Source of the DNA: Pseudomonadota bacterium
GTDB lineage: Bacteria > Pseudomonadota > Gammaproteobacteria > Steroidobacterales > Steroidobacteraceae
Assembly: GCA_021820785.1 (NCBI GenBank)
Contig: JAKADE010000147.1
Span: forward strand, 1 to 6,867
Reading direction: 5' to 3'
Length of the DNA: 6,867 nt
Below the pieces are notes generated by a model that was not told the DNA's origin, searched no databases, and worked only from the letters and a program-made list of their open reading frames with translations. Shown one piece after another: positions 1 to 6,167 of the stretch. Position 1 is the stretch's first letter. Every line of letters begins with the position of its first letter. Position numbers and translations under genes: made by a program.

Positions 1-725
1 CGACCAGTGAATACAACCTCGGCAACGCGCTGGCGCACCTGGGGCGGCTGCACGCGGCGCTGGCGGCCTACGACGCGGCGCTGAAGCAGCGGCCGCACGA
101 CCGTGACATCCGCCACAATCGCAACCTGGTGGCGCGCATCCTGGCGCATCAGCCACCGCCACCGTCCTCTGCACAACACGGCCCGTCCGGTTCGCAGTCG
201 CCGCCGGGCAAGCCCAACGGCAGCCAACAGGGCCGTCAACACAGCGGGCACGGGGGCAACAGCCAGGGGAAGCCGCGCGCGGGCCACCCGCAGGGCGCGC
301 AGGGCACATCATCCGGCAGTGCGGCCCCGAACGGCCGCCGCGGGACTGCCGGTGCGTCGCAGTCCAACACGCACGCCGGCCGTCACACCGGCAGCGAGGC
401 CCACCCGGGCTCGGCCACCGGAGCGGTACCGCACAACCCGAGCCGGACGCTGCGCAACGCCGAGCGCGCCGCAGCGCTGGCTCGCGCGCAGCAGCGCCAG
501 GGTACAGGCCGGGCAGCGGCCGGCCGCCGGCCCCGCAGCGTCCCCGGCACCGAGCACTCCCTGCTGGCCCACGGCTCGAATACGCCGCCACCGCCGAAAC
601 CGCCGAGCGAGAAGACCCTGGCCTTGAAACAATGGCTGCGCCAGATCCCCGACGATCCGGCCGGGCTGCTGCGGCGCAAATTTCTGATCCAGTACCTGCT
701 GCGCCATCCGGGAGCGAATCCATGA
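1..725 (+). CDS. C-terminal part of a VWA/TPR Bat-type protein (aerotolerance operon), 5' end outside window
   Basis: The reading frame is open from the left edge (first full codon at base 3) and ends at TGA 723-725, giving 240 visible residues. Residues 1 to about 40 form one tetratricopeptide repeat, recognisable by EYNLGNALAHLG followed by AALAAYDAALKQRP. Residues about 48-198 are a low-complexity linker rich in Gly, Ser, Gln, His, Pro and Arg, probably disordered. The last 39 residues carry a conserved motif, QWLRQIPDDPAGLLRRKF, which I know from the C-terminus of proteobacterial BatB/BatC-type proteins. In that family an N-terminal von Willebrand A domain and membrane segments precede the TPR; they would lie upstream and are not seen here. 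The stop overlaps the batD start (ATGA), which implies translational coupling. The inferred role is a periplasm-facing scaffold in the Bat membrane complex. The symbol is left empty because batB and batC are both used for such fusions. Confidence 0.85.
   Translation, partial: TSEYNLGNALAHLGRLHAALAAYDAALKQRPHDRDIRHNRNLVARILAHQPPPPSSAQHGPSGSQSPPGKPNGSQQGRQHSGHGGNSQGKPRAGHPQGAQGTSSGSAAPNGRRGTAGASQSNTHAGRHTGSEAHPGSATGAVPHNPSRTLRNAERAAALARAQQRQGTGRAAAGRRPRSVPGTEHSLLAHGSNTPPPPKPPSEKTLALKQWLRQIPDDPAGLLRRKFLIQYLLRHPGANP
710..714 (+). promoter_or_regulatory. Ribosome binding site of batD
   Basis: GGGAG lies 7 bases before the ATG at 722, inside the end of the upstream TPR gene. It supports 722 as the true batD start, rather than the in-frame ATG at 632, which would add 30 residues ahead of an obvious signal peptide. 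Confidence 0.6.
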
Positions 726-2458
726 CCCGCCGCCTCGCCGCAGTGCTGCTCACGGCGCTCCTGTGCTCGGCACTGCCGCAGGCCCGCGCTTCGGTCACCG
801 CGGCGCTCAGCAATACCCGGATCTCCACCGGAACCACCGTTCAGCTCACTCTGACCTACGATGGCCTGACCACGAGTGAGCCGCATCTCGCTCCGCTGCG
901 CCGTGACTTCGACATCCTCGGCAGCAGCTCCAGCACCAGCGTGCAGTTCGGGACCGGCGGCAGCGCCGAGCGCTCCCAGGTGATCCTGACGTTGTCGCCG
1001 AAACGGACCGGCGAGCTGACGATTCCGCCGCTCAGCTGGGACGGCGAGCACAGTGCGCCGCTGACGTTGACGGTAAGCGGCGGCGGGGCGGGCGGCGCCC
1101 CGGGCACTGGGACGGCCGCACCGGTATTTATCGTCAGCCGCACACGGCCGGCCGCACCCTATGTGCAGGCGCAGATTCACCTCACGGTTCACATCTACAC
1201 CGACGAGCAGCTCTATCACGGCAACCTCGCGTTCTCGGGCAACAGCGCGGTGCTCGTCAAGCATGTCGGCGCCGACCAGTACGGGACCGCAGTACGCAAC
1301 GGCCAGGTCTACCGGGTGATCACGCGCCGCTTCGTGCTGTTTGCGCTGCACAGCGGGCGCATCAGTCTGGCCGGCCCCGTGCTCGATGCCGAGGTCGCGG
1401 CGCGCGCGCAGCCCTCCCCGTGGTCGAGCAACCCGTTCGGCGGGTTCTTCGGCGGCCTGATGCAGAGCCTGCGCCCGATCGAGGTGCACGGCGATCCGAT
1501 CGTCCTCGCGGTGCGGCCGCGGCCGCCGGCCGCGCGCGGCCGCGATTGGCTGCCGGCCCGGTCCGTGACGCTGAGTGCGCAGTGGAGCCCGCGCTCACTC
1601 AGCGCGCCCGCCGGCGATCCGCTCACCCTCGAGCTGGATCTGAAGGCCGCCGGACTCACCGCCGCGCAGCTGCCGGATCTCGCCCGCCGTCTGCGCCCGC
1701 CGGCCGGGGTCAACCGCTATCCCGATCAGGCGCGGCTGCAGGATGCACCCTCGGGCTCGGGCATCCTCGGCAGCCGCAAGCAGACCATTGCCTTCATCGC
1801 GGACCGTCCCGGGCACTACGTGCTGCCCGCCGTCACGGTCCACTGGTGGAACACTCGAACCCAACGCTTGCAGACCGTGACGCTGCCCGCGCAGACGCTG
1901 ACCGTTACCCCGGCGGCGGGAAGTCCGCCGCCAGCCGCCCCTGCAGCGGCTCCGCGGGCCGCCGCAGCGGCATCCGCCGCTGCGCCGCCCGGCGCAGCCC
2001 CGCCCCCGAAGTCTCCCGTCCACGGCACGACGTCCATCTGGCGGTGGCTGGCGGCGGGACTCGCATTGCTGTGGGCCGGGACCGTGGCCGCCTGGCTCTG
2101 GTCGCGCCGCCGCCGCTCACGCCCGGCGCCGCCGCCGCCGCGCGAATCCCGTCCAGATGCCGCAGCCGAACGGACCGCGTTTCATGCCGCATGCGCGCGC
2201 AACGACGCGCCCGCCGCTCGCCGCCATCTGCTGGGGTGGATGAGCGGCGCATGGAACGTGCCGGCCACCAGCCTCAACCCGCTGCTCGCCGCGAGTCGCG
2301 AGCCGCAACTGCAGGCGCTGCTGCAAGAGTTGGAACGCGCCTGTTACGGCGGCGGCGACTGGACGGGCCTTGCGCTCGCCCAGGCGCTGCGCGAGCTGCC
2401 GGCGCGCGGTGAAAGCGCTCGAGCCGGGCGCGACACGCTGCCGCCGCTGTATCCGTGA
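722..2458 (+). CDS. batD: BatD family protein (oxygen/aerotolerance)
   Basis: The protein has 578 residues. Residues 1-23 look like a Sec signal peptide (MTRRLAAVLLTALL…) with likely cleavage after ARA at 21-23. The N-terminal exported domain has the BatD pattern: a short beta-rich start (VTAALSNTRISTGTTVQLTL), then LAPLRRDFDILG at 56-67 and LSPKRTGELTIPPLSW at 91-106. A Pro/Ala-rich linker (about 396-433) leads to one membrane segment (about 439-460, IWRWLAAGLALLWAGTVAAW), followed by RRRRSR. This predicts a large periplasmic part and a cytoplasmic tail of about 115 residues, which resembles the usual alpha-helical BatD C-terminus (RRHLLGWMSGAW, then LQALLQELERACYG). BatD works with MoxR-type ATPase, DUF58 and VWA proteins encoded in the same operon; its molecular role is not settled. 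The family assignment is firm. The link to oxygen or stress tolerance is family knowledge only. Confidence 0.92.
   Translation: MTRRLAAVLLTALLCSALPQARASVTAALSNTRISTGTTVQLTLTYDGLTTSEPHLAPLRRDFDILGSSSSTSVQFGTGGSAERSQVILTLSPKRTGELTIPPLSWDGEHSAPLTLTVSGGGAGGAPGTGTAAPVFIVSRTRPAAPYVQAQIHLTVHIYTDEQLYHGNLAFSGNSAVLVKHVGADQYGTAVRNGQVYRVITRRFVLFALHSGRISLAGPVLDAEVAARAQPSPWSSNPFGGFFGGLMQSLRPIEVHGDPIVLAVRPRPPAARGRDWLPARSVTLSAQWSPRSLSAPAGDPLTLELDLKAAGLTAAQLPDLARRLRPPAGVNRYPDQARLQDAPSGSGILGSRKQTIAFIADRPGHYVLPAVTVHWWNTRTQRLQTVTLPAQTLTVTPAAGSPPPAAPAAAPRAAAAASAAAPPGAAPPPKSPVHGTTSIWRWLAAGLALLWAGTVAAWLWSRRRRSRPAPPPPRESRPDAAAERTAFHAACARNDAPAARRHLLGWMSGAWNVPATSLNPLLAASREPQLQALLQELERACYGGGDWTGLALAQALRELPARGESARAGRDTLPPLYP
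1513..1544. repeat. 32-base stretch of pure G+C with repeated GCGGCCGCG
   Basis: Every base from 1513 to 1544 is G or C. GCGGCCGCG occurs at 1513-1521 and again at 1536-1544; each copy contains the self-complementary octamer GCGGCCGC, so the segment can fold back on itself. It lies inside batD and encodes an Arg/Pro/Ala stretch between the two halves of the exported domain. It may be no more than codon bias in a linker. Confidence 0.5.
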
Positions 2459-2466
2459 GCGGCCGT

Positions 2467-3120
2467 TCAGGCCACTCCGTAGCGCTGCCGATAGGCCTTG
2501 AGCGCCGCGAGCTGCTCGGCGCTGATCGCCGCGGTGCCCGGGCCCGAGAGCGCCTCGATCAGATCGGCGAGCGTCAGCACACTGAGGCATTTCAGCCCGT
2601 GCTCGCGTTCGATCTCCTGGGTGGCGCTCAGTTCGCCGCGGCCGCGCTCCTGACGATCGAGCGCGAACACGCACCCGACGGGCTCGGCCCCGGCGGCGCG
2701 GATCAGATCGATCGATTCGCGCACTGCGGTGCCGGCGGTCACCACGTCATCAATGACCAGCACCCGCCCGGCGAGCGGGGCTCCGATCAGGTTGCCGCCC
2801 TCACCATGACTCTTGGCTTCCTTGCGGTTGAACGCATAAGGCACATTGCGCCCGTGATGGTCGAACAGCGCCGCGGCCGTACTGGCCGCGAGCGCGATGC
2901 CCTTGTAGGCAGGCCCGAACAGCATGTCGAATGCGAGGCCGGAGCGGGTGATGGCCGCGGCGTAACAGCGCCCGAGCACGGCAATCGCCTCACCGTCGCT
3001 GAACAGCCCGGCGTTGAAGAAGTACGGGCTCTCGCGCCCGGACTTCAGGGTGAACTGCCCGAAACGCAGCGCGCGGCGCGCGAGCGCCAGTTCGATGAAT
3101 TTAAGCTGATGGTCTTGCAT
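2467..3120 (-). CDS. pyrE: Orotate phosphoribosyltransferase
   Basis: This 217-residue cytoplasmic enzyme transfers ribose 5-phosphate from PRPP to orotate, giving OMP in de novo pyrimidine synthesis. The length is close to the roughly 213 residues of enterobacterial PyrE. Active-site residues fall at the same numbers as in the Salmonella/E. coli enzyme: K26 in [13 protein letters not shown]73 in FGPAYKGI, and the mobile catalytic loop R99-K100-x-x-K103-x-H105. The PRPP-binding motif [13 protein letters not shown] is at 120-132, with the acidic pair D124-D125. It appears complete and functional. The ATG at 3118-3120 has no purine-rich Shine-Dalgarno sequence upstream. The gene ends 8 bases from batD, which points the opposite way, and diverges from the permease gene. 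It seems to be transcribed alone or with genes beyond batD only by read-through. Confidence 0.98.
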   Translation of the reverse strand: MQDHQLKFIELALARRALRFGQFTLKSGRESPYFFNAGLFSDGEAIAVLGRCYAAAITRSGLAFDMLFGPAYKGIALAASTAAALFDHHGRNVPYAFNRKEAKSHGEGGNLIGAPLAGRVLVIDDVVTAGTAVRESIDLIRAAGAEPVGCVFALDRQERGRGELSATQEIEREHGLKCLSVLTLADLIEALSGPGTAAISAEQLAALKAYRQRYGVA

Positions 3121-3130
3121 AGCGCATATG

Positions 3131-3158
3131 ATTGTCTGATGCCCCGCCGTATCGTCAA
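3131..3158 (-). promoter_or_regulatory. Candidate sigma-70 promoter for pyrE
   Basis: Read on the minus strand, TTGACG (3158-3153, 5 of 6 consensus) is followed after 16 bases by GACAAT (3136-3131, 4 of 6). Only 10 bases separate the -10 element from the pyrE ATG, so transcription would begin about 3-4 bases before the start codon and the mRNA would be nearly leaderless. The match was found by eye and is uncertain. Confidence 0.35.
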
Positions 3159-3197
3159 CTGCAACGTCGAGCGCCGCGCCGCGCCGGGACGAGCCGC

Positions 3198-4631
3198 GTG
3201 AGCGCCGCCGGGACCGACGCGGACAGACCCGGCAGACTGGCCCGCAGCTGGCGCGCGCTCGCCGTGTACCGCCAGCCGGCGGTGGTGTCGATGCTGTTTC
3301 TGGGCTTCTCGAGCGGACTGCCGTTCCTGCTGGTGTTCTCCACGCTGACTGTCTGGCTGCGCCAGGCGGGAGTCGAGCGCGGCACCATCGGCATGTTCGC
3401 CTGGGTCGGCTTCGCGTACACCTTCGAGTTCGTCTGGTCGCCGGTGGTCGACCGGGTGCGCCTGCCGGTGCTGCACCGGCTGCTCGGCCAGCGCCGCTCG
3501 TGGATGCTGCTCGCCCAAATCACCATCGCACTCGGCCTGATGCGGCTCGCCGCGAGCGACCCGGCCCGCAGCGTCGGTTCGATGGCGGCGGCGGCGCTGT
3601 TCGTAGCGTTCTGTTCCGCGACGCAGGACGTCGCCATGAACGCCTGGCGCATCGAGTCGGTGCCGCAGGCGCTGCAGGGGGCCATGGTGGCCACCTACTC
3701 GGTCGGCTACCGCATTGCGATGATCGCCGGCGGCGCAGGCGCAATCGCCGTCGCGGCCGGGTACGGCTGGCCCCTCAGCTACGGCGCCATGGCGGCGCTG
3801 ATGGGCGTCGGTGTCGTGACGACGCTGCTGGTGAAGGAGCCTGAAGTCGCGGTATCGCGCGCCGAGGCGCAACGCGAAGCCCGGGTTGTCGAATGGCTCG
3901 AGCGGCGCGCGCACTGGCCTCGGGCGCTGCGCGACGCCGGCGAGTGGTTCATCGGCGCCGTGATCTGCCCGCTGACGGAGTTCTTCGGACGCTTCGGCAT
4001 GCGCCTGGCGATCACGGCGCTGGCGTTCATCGGAACGTACCAGCTCGCCGAGTTCACCATCGGTGCGATGGTCAACCCGTTCTACATCGATCATCACTAC
4101 ACCCTCGAGCAGATCGCGCTGGTCGGGAAGGTCTGCGGATATACCGTGGGCATCGCCGGCGTGTTCCTGGGCGGGGTGCTCGTGGCGCGCATCGGCCTGG
4201 CGCGCACGCTCGCCGCGGGGCTTGCCGTCTCGTTGCTCTCGAACCTCGGCTATGCCGTGCTCGCCACCACGCACGCTCCGACGTTGCTCGGACTCGGTCT
4301 GGTGAACGGCACGGACAACCTCGCCCTCTCGCTCGAGGGCGTGGCGCTGATCGCCTACATGTCGAGCCTCACCAGCGCGAAATACACCGCCACCCAATAC
4401 GCGCTGTTCGCTTCCCTGTATGCACTGCCGGGCAAGATCCTGGACGGCACCTCGGGTTTCGTCGCGGCCCGGATCGGCTATCCGCACTTCTTCCTGTACA
4501 CGGCCAGTCTGTGTCTACCGGCTGCGGTGCTGCTGGTCACCCTCTGGCGCCGGATCGAGACGCGTGCGGCACCGGCCGATGCGCTCGTCACGGGCCCCTC
4601 GGCGGAGCGGATCGATGCCGGCGGTGGATGA
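3198..4631 (+). CDS. ampG: AmpG-family muropeptide permease (MFS transporter)
   Basis: This is a polytopic inner-membrane protein of 477 residues from GTG 3198. AmpG carries anhydromuropeptides from periplasm to cytoplasm for cell-wall recycling, driven by the proton gradient. Family signatures seen here are [20 protein letters not shown] at 35-54, FVWSPVVDR at 78-86, [16 protein letters not shown] at 136-151, [12 protein letters not shown] at 178-189 and [20 protein letters not shown] at 393-412, all resembling E. coli AmpG (491 residues). A polar segment at about 215-245 is the usual central cytoplasmic loop. I chose GTG 3198 because GGGACGAG (3186-3193) lies just upstream; the frame also has a TTG at 3132 that would add 22 Arg-rich residues, but it has no Shine-Dalgarno sequence and overlaps the putative pyrE -10. 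The 3' end overlaps the Rieske gene by 17 bases. The substrate is inferred from the family; the AmpG family also holds members with other or unknown cargo. Confidence 0.87.
   Translation: MSAAGTDADRPGRLARSWRALAVYRQPAVVSMLFLGFSSGLPFLLVFSTLTVWLRQAGVERGTIGMFAWVGFAYTFEFVWSPVVDRVRLPVLHRLLGQRRSWMLLAQITIALGLMRLAASDPARSVGSMAAAALFVAFCSATQDVAMNAWRIESVPQALQGAMVATYSVGYRIAMIAGGAGAIAVAAGYGWPLSYGAMAALMGVGVVTTLLVKEPEVAVSRAEAQREARVVEWLERRAHWPRALRDAGEWFIGAVICPLTEFFGRFGMRLAITALAFIGTYQLAEFTIGAMVNPFYIDHHYTLEQIALVGKVCGYTVGIAGVFLGGVLVARIGLARTLAAGLAVSLLSNLGYAVLATTHAPTLLGLGLVNGTDNLALSLEGVALIAYMSSLTSAKYTATQYALFASLYALPGKILDGTSGFVAARIGYPHFFLYTASLCLPAAVLLVTLWRRIETRAAPADALVTGPSAERIDAGGG
4604..4607 (+). promoter_or_regulatory. 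Ribosome binding site of the Rieske gene
   Basis: GGAG sits 7 bases before the ATG at 4615, within the last codons of the permease gene. It favours ATG 4615 over the alternative in-frame GTG at 4624. Confidence 0.55.
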
Positions 4632-5001
4632 GATCGATCTGGAGCGGGTGATCTGCCGCCTGGCAGATCTGCAGGAGACCGGCGCGCGCGCCTTCCGCGC
4701 CGGCGGCGGCGACTGGCCGTTGCGCGGCTTCGTGGTGCAGTGCGGGACCGGGGTCCGCGCCTACGTCAATTACTGCCCGCATGCCGGCCACCCGCTCGAT
4801 CTGCGGCCCAACCGCTTCCTCACCCCCGACGGGTCACTGATCGTGTGTGCGTCGCACGGTGCACTGTTCGAGAAGGAGGGCGGACAGTGCATCGCCGGGC
4901 CCTGCGCCGGTCAGGCGCTGCGCGCCATTGCAGTGGAGGTGCGCGACGGGCTCGTGCTGCTCGGGCCGCAGGCTGACCTCGAGGCGCTCGCCTCGCCCTG
5001 A
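4615..5001 (+). CDS. Small Rieske [2Fe-2S] domain protein
   Basis: The 128-residue soluble protein has no signal peptide or membrane segment. The cluster ligands are clear: C54 and H56 in NYCPHAGHPL, and C78 and H81 in IVCASHGALF. Twenty-one residues separate the two boxes, a little more than in classic Rieske ferredoxins, because of the insert LRPNRFLTPDG. The first box lacks the second cysteine of the bc1-type Rieske protein, so the cluster-stabilising disulfide is absent, as in ferredoxin-type members. Downstream, GGQCIAGPCAGQALR (89-103) replaces the usual Gly-Pro loop and carries two further cysteines, C92 and C97. The expected role is one-electron transfer in the cytoplasm, but the partner is unknown. 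The gene overlaps the AmpG-like gene and should be cotranslated with it. It meets the next gene tail to tail with no spacer. Confidence 0.92.
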   Translation: MPAVDEIDLERVICRLADLQETGARAFRAGGGDWPLRGFVVQCGTGVRAYVNYCPHAGHPLDLRPNRFLTPDGSLIVCASHGALFEKEGGQCIAGPCAGQALRAIAVEVRDGLVLLGPQADLEALASP

Positions 5002-5316
5002 TCACTCGAACAGATCGAGCCCCTCGAGCGGACTGGCCCGCAGCGTCGTGTCGTCACCGGCCGACTCCCCGCCGCCCGCGGACTCGTCCTCGGCATCGAC
5101 ATCGACCGAACCGCTCCAGTCTTCGGGCGCCTCGGCAGCCTCGAGCGCCCCCTCCTCCCACTGCGACTCCCAGTCTTCGCGGTCCATCTCCTCGAGGGTG
5201 CCGTCGAAATACTGGATGTCGATGGTCGCATCGTCGTCATCGACTGCGACGACCTCGAACAGTTCGCCGCCGCTGACGCGGTACCAGTCACCGATTCTCG
5301 GCTGAGGAGCGACCAT
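5002..5316 (-). CDS. Small acidic protein, DUF6763-like, function unknown
   Basis: The protein has 104 residues. The N-terminal half (about 5-52) is a compact conserved domain: IGDWYRVSGGELFEVVAVDD, then TIDIQYFDGTLEEMD and REDWESQW. It reads as a small beta-rich, SH3-like fold and resembles proteobacterial hypothetical proteins that I recall as DUF6763; this naming is from memory. The remainder (about 55-92) is low-complexity and strongly acidic, with many Asp, Glu, Gly and Ala, ending in SPLEGLDLFE. There is no signal peptide, membrane segment or catalytic motif. The start at 5316 is fixed by a perfect GGAGGT six bases upstream; a longer frame back to 5439 lacks support and would run through the inverted repeats. 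The stop abuts that of the Rieske gene. No function can be assigned. Confidence 0.85.
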   Translation of the reverse strand: MVAPQPRIGDWYRVSGGELFEVVAVDDDDATIDIQYFDGTLEEMDREDWESQWEEGALEAAEAPEDWSGSVDVDAEDESAGGGESAGDDTTLRASPLEGLDLFE

Positions 5317-5322
5317 GGGCAG

Positions 5323-5328
5323 ACCTCC
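5323..5328 (-). promoter_or_regulatory. Strong ribosome binding site of the DUF6763-like gene
   Basis: On the minus strand GGAGGT, a full match to the anti-Shine-Dalgarno core, lies 6 bases before the ATG at 5316-5314. It is the best ribosome binding site in the window and decides the start of this gene. Confidence 0.8.
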
Positions 5329-5361
5329 GGGGTGCGCCGTCCCCGCAGCGCCGCGCAGCTC

Positions 5362-5381
5362 CGGTCCGCCGGGGCGGACCG
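5362..5381. repeat. Perfect inverted repeat, 9-base arms, 2-base centre
   Basis: CGGTCCGCC (5362-5370) and GGCGGACCG (5373-5381) are exact reverse complements separated by GG. The element lies in the divergent spacer between the DUF6763-like gene and the marC-family gene. As DNA it has the form of a dimeric regulator operator. As RNA the 2-base centre is too tight for full pairing, but a shorter stem would form in the DUF6763 leader. Confidence 0.6.
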
Positions 5382-5386
5382 CACCA

Positions 5387-5401
5387 GGCGCCCGAGGCGC
5401 C
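5387..5401. repeat. Second inverted repeat in the same spacer, 6-base arms
   Basis: GGCGCC (5387-5392) is repeated at 5396-5401 around CGA. Each arm is self-complementary, so the copies are both direct and inverted repeats. The element starts 6 bases after the 20-base inverted repeat and about 10 bases before a possible -10 element (TATCCT, 5412-5417). In such GC-rich DNA a 6-base match alone is weak evidence. Confidence 0.4.
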
Positions 5402-5444
5402 GCGAAGCTGGTATCCTGCGGCCGCCGGGCGAGGGACACTCCAC

Positions 5445-5519
5445 ATGTTGCGCCTCGCTCGACCCCCTTTCAAGGACGGGAAAACCGTAATCCACCGCCG
5501 ATGTTCCAGGAACCGCTGA
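5445..5519 (+). other. Possible 24-codon upstream ORF overlapping the marC start
   Basis: ATG at 5445 follows GAGGGA (5431-5436) at a good spacing of 8 bases and opens a frame of 24 codons ending at TGA 5517-5519, 19 bases inside the marC-family gene but in another frame. The peptide is basic (it begins MLRLARPPFKDGK) and resembles nothing I know. It may be a leader ORF coupling translation to marC, or chance. Confidence 0.22.
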
Positions 5520-6139
5520 AATTTTTCGTGGTGTTCTTCGCCGTGGTGGAGCCGATCTCGCTGCTGCCGATATTCAGCGGCCTGACCCAGGGGGCCACGC
5601 GCGAGTACCGCCACCGCATGGCCATCAAGGCGACCGTGGTCGCAGCGCTGATCCTGGCGTTCTTCGCGCTGGTCGGTGCGCCGTTCCTCGCACTGATGGG
5701 CATCAGCCTCGGCGCGTTTCGCATCTTCGGTGGCGTGCTGCTGTTCCTGCTGGCACTCGAGATGGTGTTCGCGCGCGAATCCGGCAGTCGCACCAGTACC
5801 GATGAGCAGGCAGAGAGTCAGCGGCGCGCGGACATCTCGGTGGTGCCGCTCGCGTTCCCGTTCATTTCCGGGCCCGGCGCGCTCGCCACCGTGCTGCTGT
5901 GGTTCGGCCCGGTGCCGCTGTTCCGCCACCCGCTGGTGTTCCTCAGCCTGTTTCTGGCCGTGCTGGTGGTGCTGGCGATCTCGCTGGTGATCATGTGGCT
6001 CGCCGAGCCGCTGATGAGCGTGATCGGCGTAACGGGCGTCAACGTCGCCGGACGGCTGTTCGGCGTGGTGCTCGGGGCACTGGCCGTGCAGTTCGTGGTC
6101 GACGGTCTGCGCACGGTGTTCCTGCTGCACGCAGGCTGA
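5501..6139 (+). CDS. MarC family integral membrane protein
   Basis: The protein has 212 residues and about six membrane segments (roughly 6-24, 43-62, 70-90, 114-135, 145-166, 184-208), the normal size and layout of MarC (UPF0056) proteins. Conserved family stretches are present: VEPISLLPIF at 16-25, GISLGAFRIFGGVLLFLLAL at 67-86, PLAFPFISGPGALATVL at 116-132 and VNVAGRLFGVVLGALAVQ at 180-197. A short polar loop at 91-112 is likely cytoplasmic or periplasmic; the sequence does not say which. MarC was named from the E. coli mar locus, but its role in antibiotic resistance was not upheld, and no transport substrate is established. ATG 5501 is the only sensible start: no other start codon occurs in frame until 5315. 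It lacks a close Shine-Dalgarno sequence; AAGGACGGG at 5472-5480 is 20 bases away. Confidence 0.94.
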   Translation: MFQEPLKFFVVFFAVVEPISLLPIFSGLTQGATREYRHRMAIKATVVAALILAFFALVGAPFLALMGISLGAFRIFGGVLLFLLALEMVFARESGSRTSTDEQAESQRRADISVVPLAFPFISGPGALATVLLWFGPVPLFRHPLVFLSLFLAVLVVLAISLVIMWLAEPLMSVIGVTGVNVAGRLFGVVLGALAVQFVVDGLRTVFLLHAG

Positions 6140-6155
6140 ATCGCCGCACCCGCTG

Positions 6156-6167
6156 CGCGCCGGCGCG
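6156..6167. repeat. 12-base perfect palindrome between marC-family gene and trmB
   Basis: CGCGCCGGCGCG reads the same on both strands and lies in the 31-base spacer between two convergent stop codons. It is flanked by ATCGC (6140-6144) and GCGAT (6165-6169), which could pair in a looser stem. There is no T-run on either side, so it is not a typical intrinsic terminator, although a role in ending or protecting either transcript is possible. Confidence 0.3.

Noticed and set aside
722..790. BatD as a lipoprotein (Cys at residue 15 in the signal region)
   Set aside because: The residues before this Cys (A-L-L) do not make a convincing lipobox and the Cys lies inside the hydrophobic core; ARA at 21-23 is a standard signal peptidase I site.
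383..1489. A 368-residue open frame on the minus strand across the Bat TPR/batD junction
   Set aside because: Low-complexity Arg/Ala/Gly/Glu product, no recognisable domain, and it lies opposite two recognised genes. It is explained by codon bias.
2459..2473. GGCC-GTTCA-GGCC stem at the batD/pyrE junction as a terminator
   Set aside because: The stem is only four pairs and no T-run follows on either strand.
3132..3197. Upstream TTG start for the AmpG-like permease
   Set aside because: There is no Shine-Dalgarno sequence, the added 22 residues are Arg-rich and not family-like, and the codon overlaps the putative pyrE -10. GTG 3198 has a purine-rich site before it. The choice is likely but not certain.
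3045..4487. A 480-residue open frame on the minus strand, antisense to the AmpG-like gene
   Set aside because: Its product is rich in Arg, His, Gln, Glu and Asp with no membrane segment, motif or domain. Such frames are normal shadows opposite GC-rich membrane-protein genes. The plus-strand frame has clear family motifs.
5389..5417. Possible promoter for the marC-family gene with TATCCT at 5412-5417
   Set aside because: The -10 matches 4 of 6 consensus bases, but no -35-like hexamer lies at suitable spacing; the 17-base position reads CGCCCG inside the second inverted repeat. Too weak to list as a feature.
5317..5439. N-terminal extension of the DUF6763-like protein to 145 residues
   Set aside because: The added 41 residues are Pro/Ala/Gly/Arg-rich and run through the inverted repeats. 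The perfect GGAGGT before the ATG at 5316 marks the internal start.
5288..6130. A 280-residue minus-strand frame opposite the marC-family gene
   Set aside because: It is rich in His, Gln, Glu and Arg, without motifs, and shadows a well-conserved membrane protein. It also overlaps the true start of the DUF6763-like gene in another frame.
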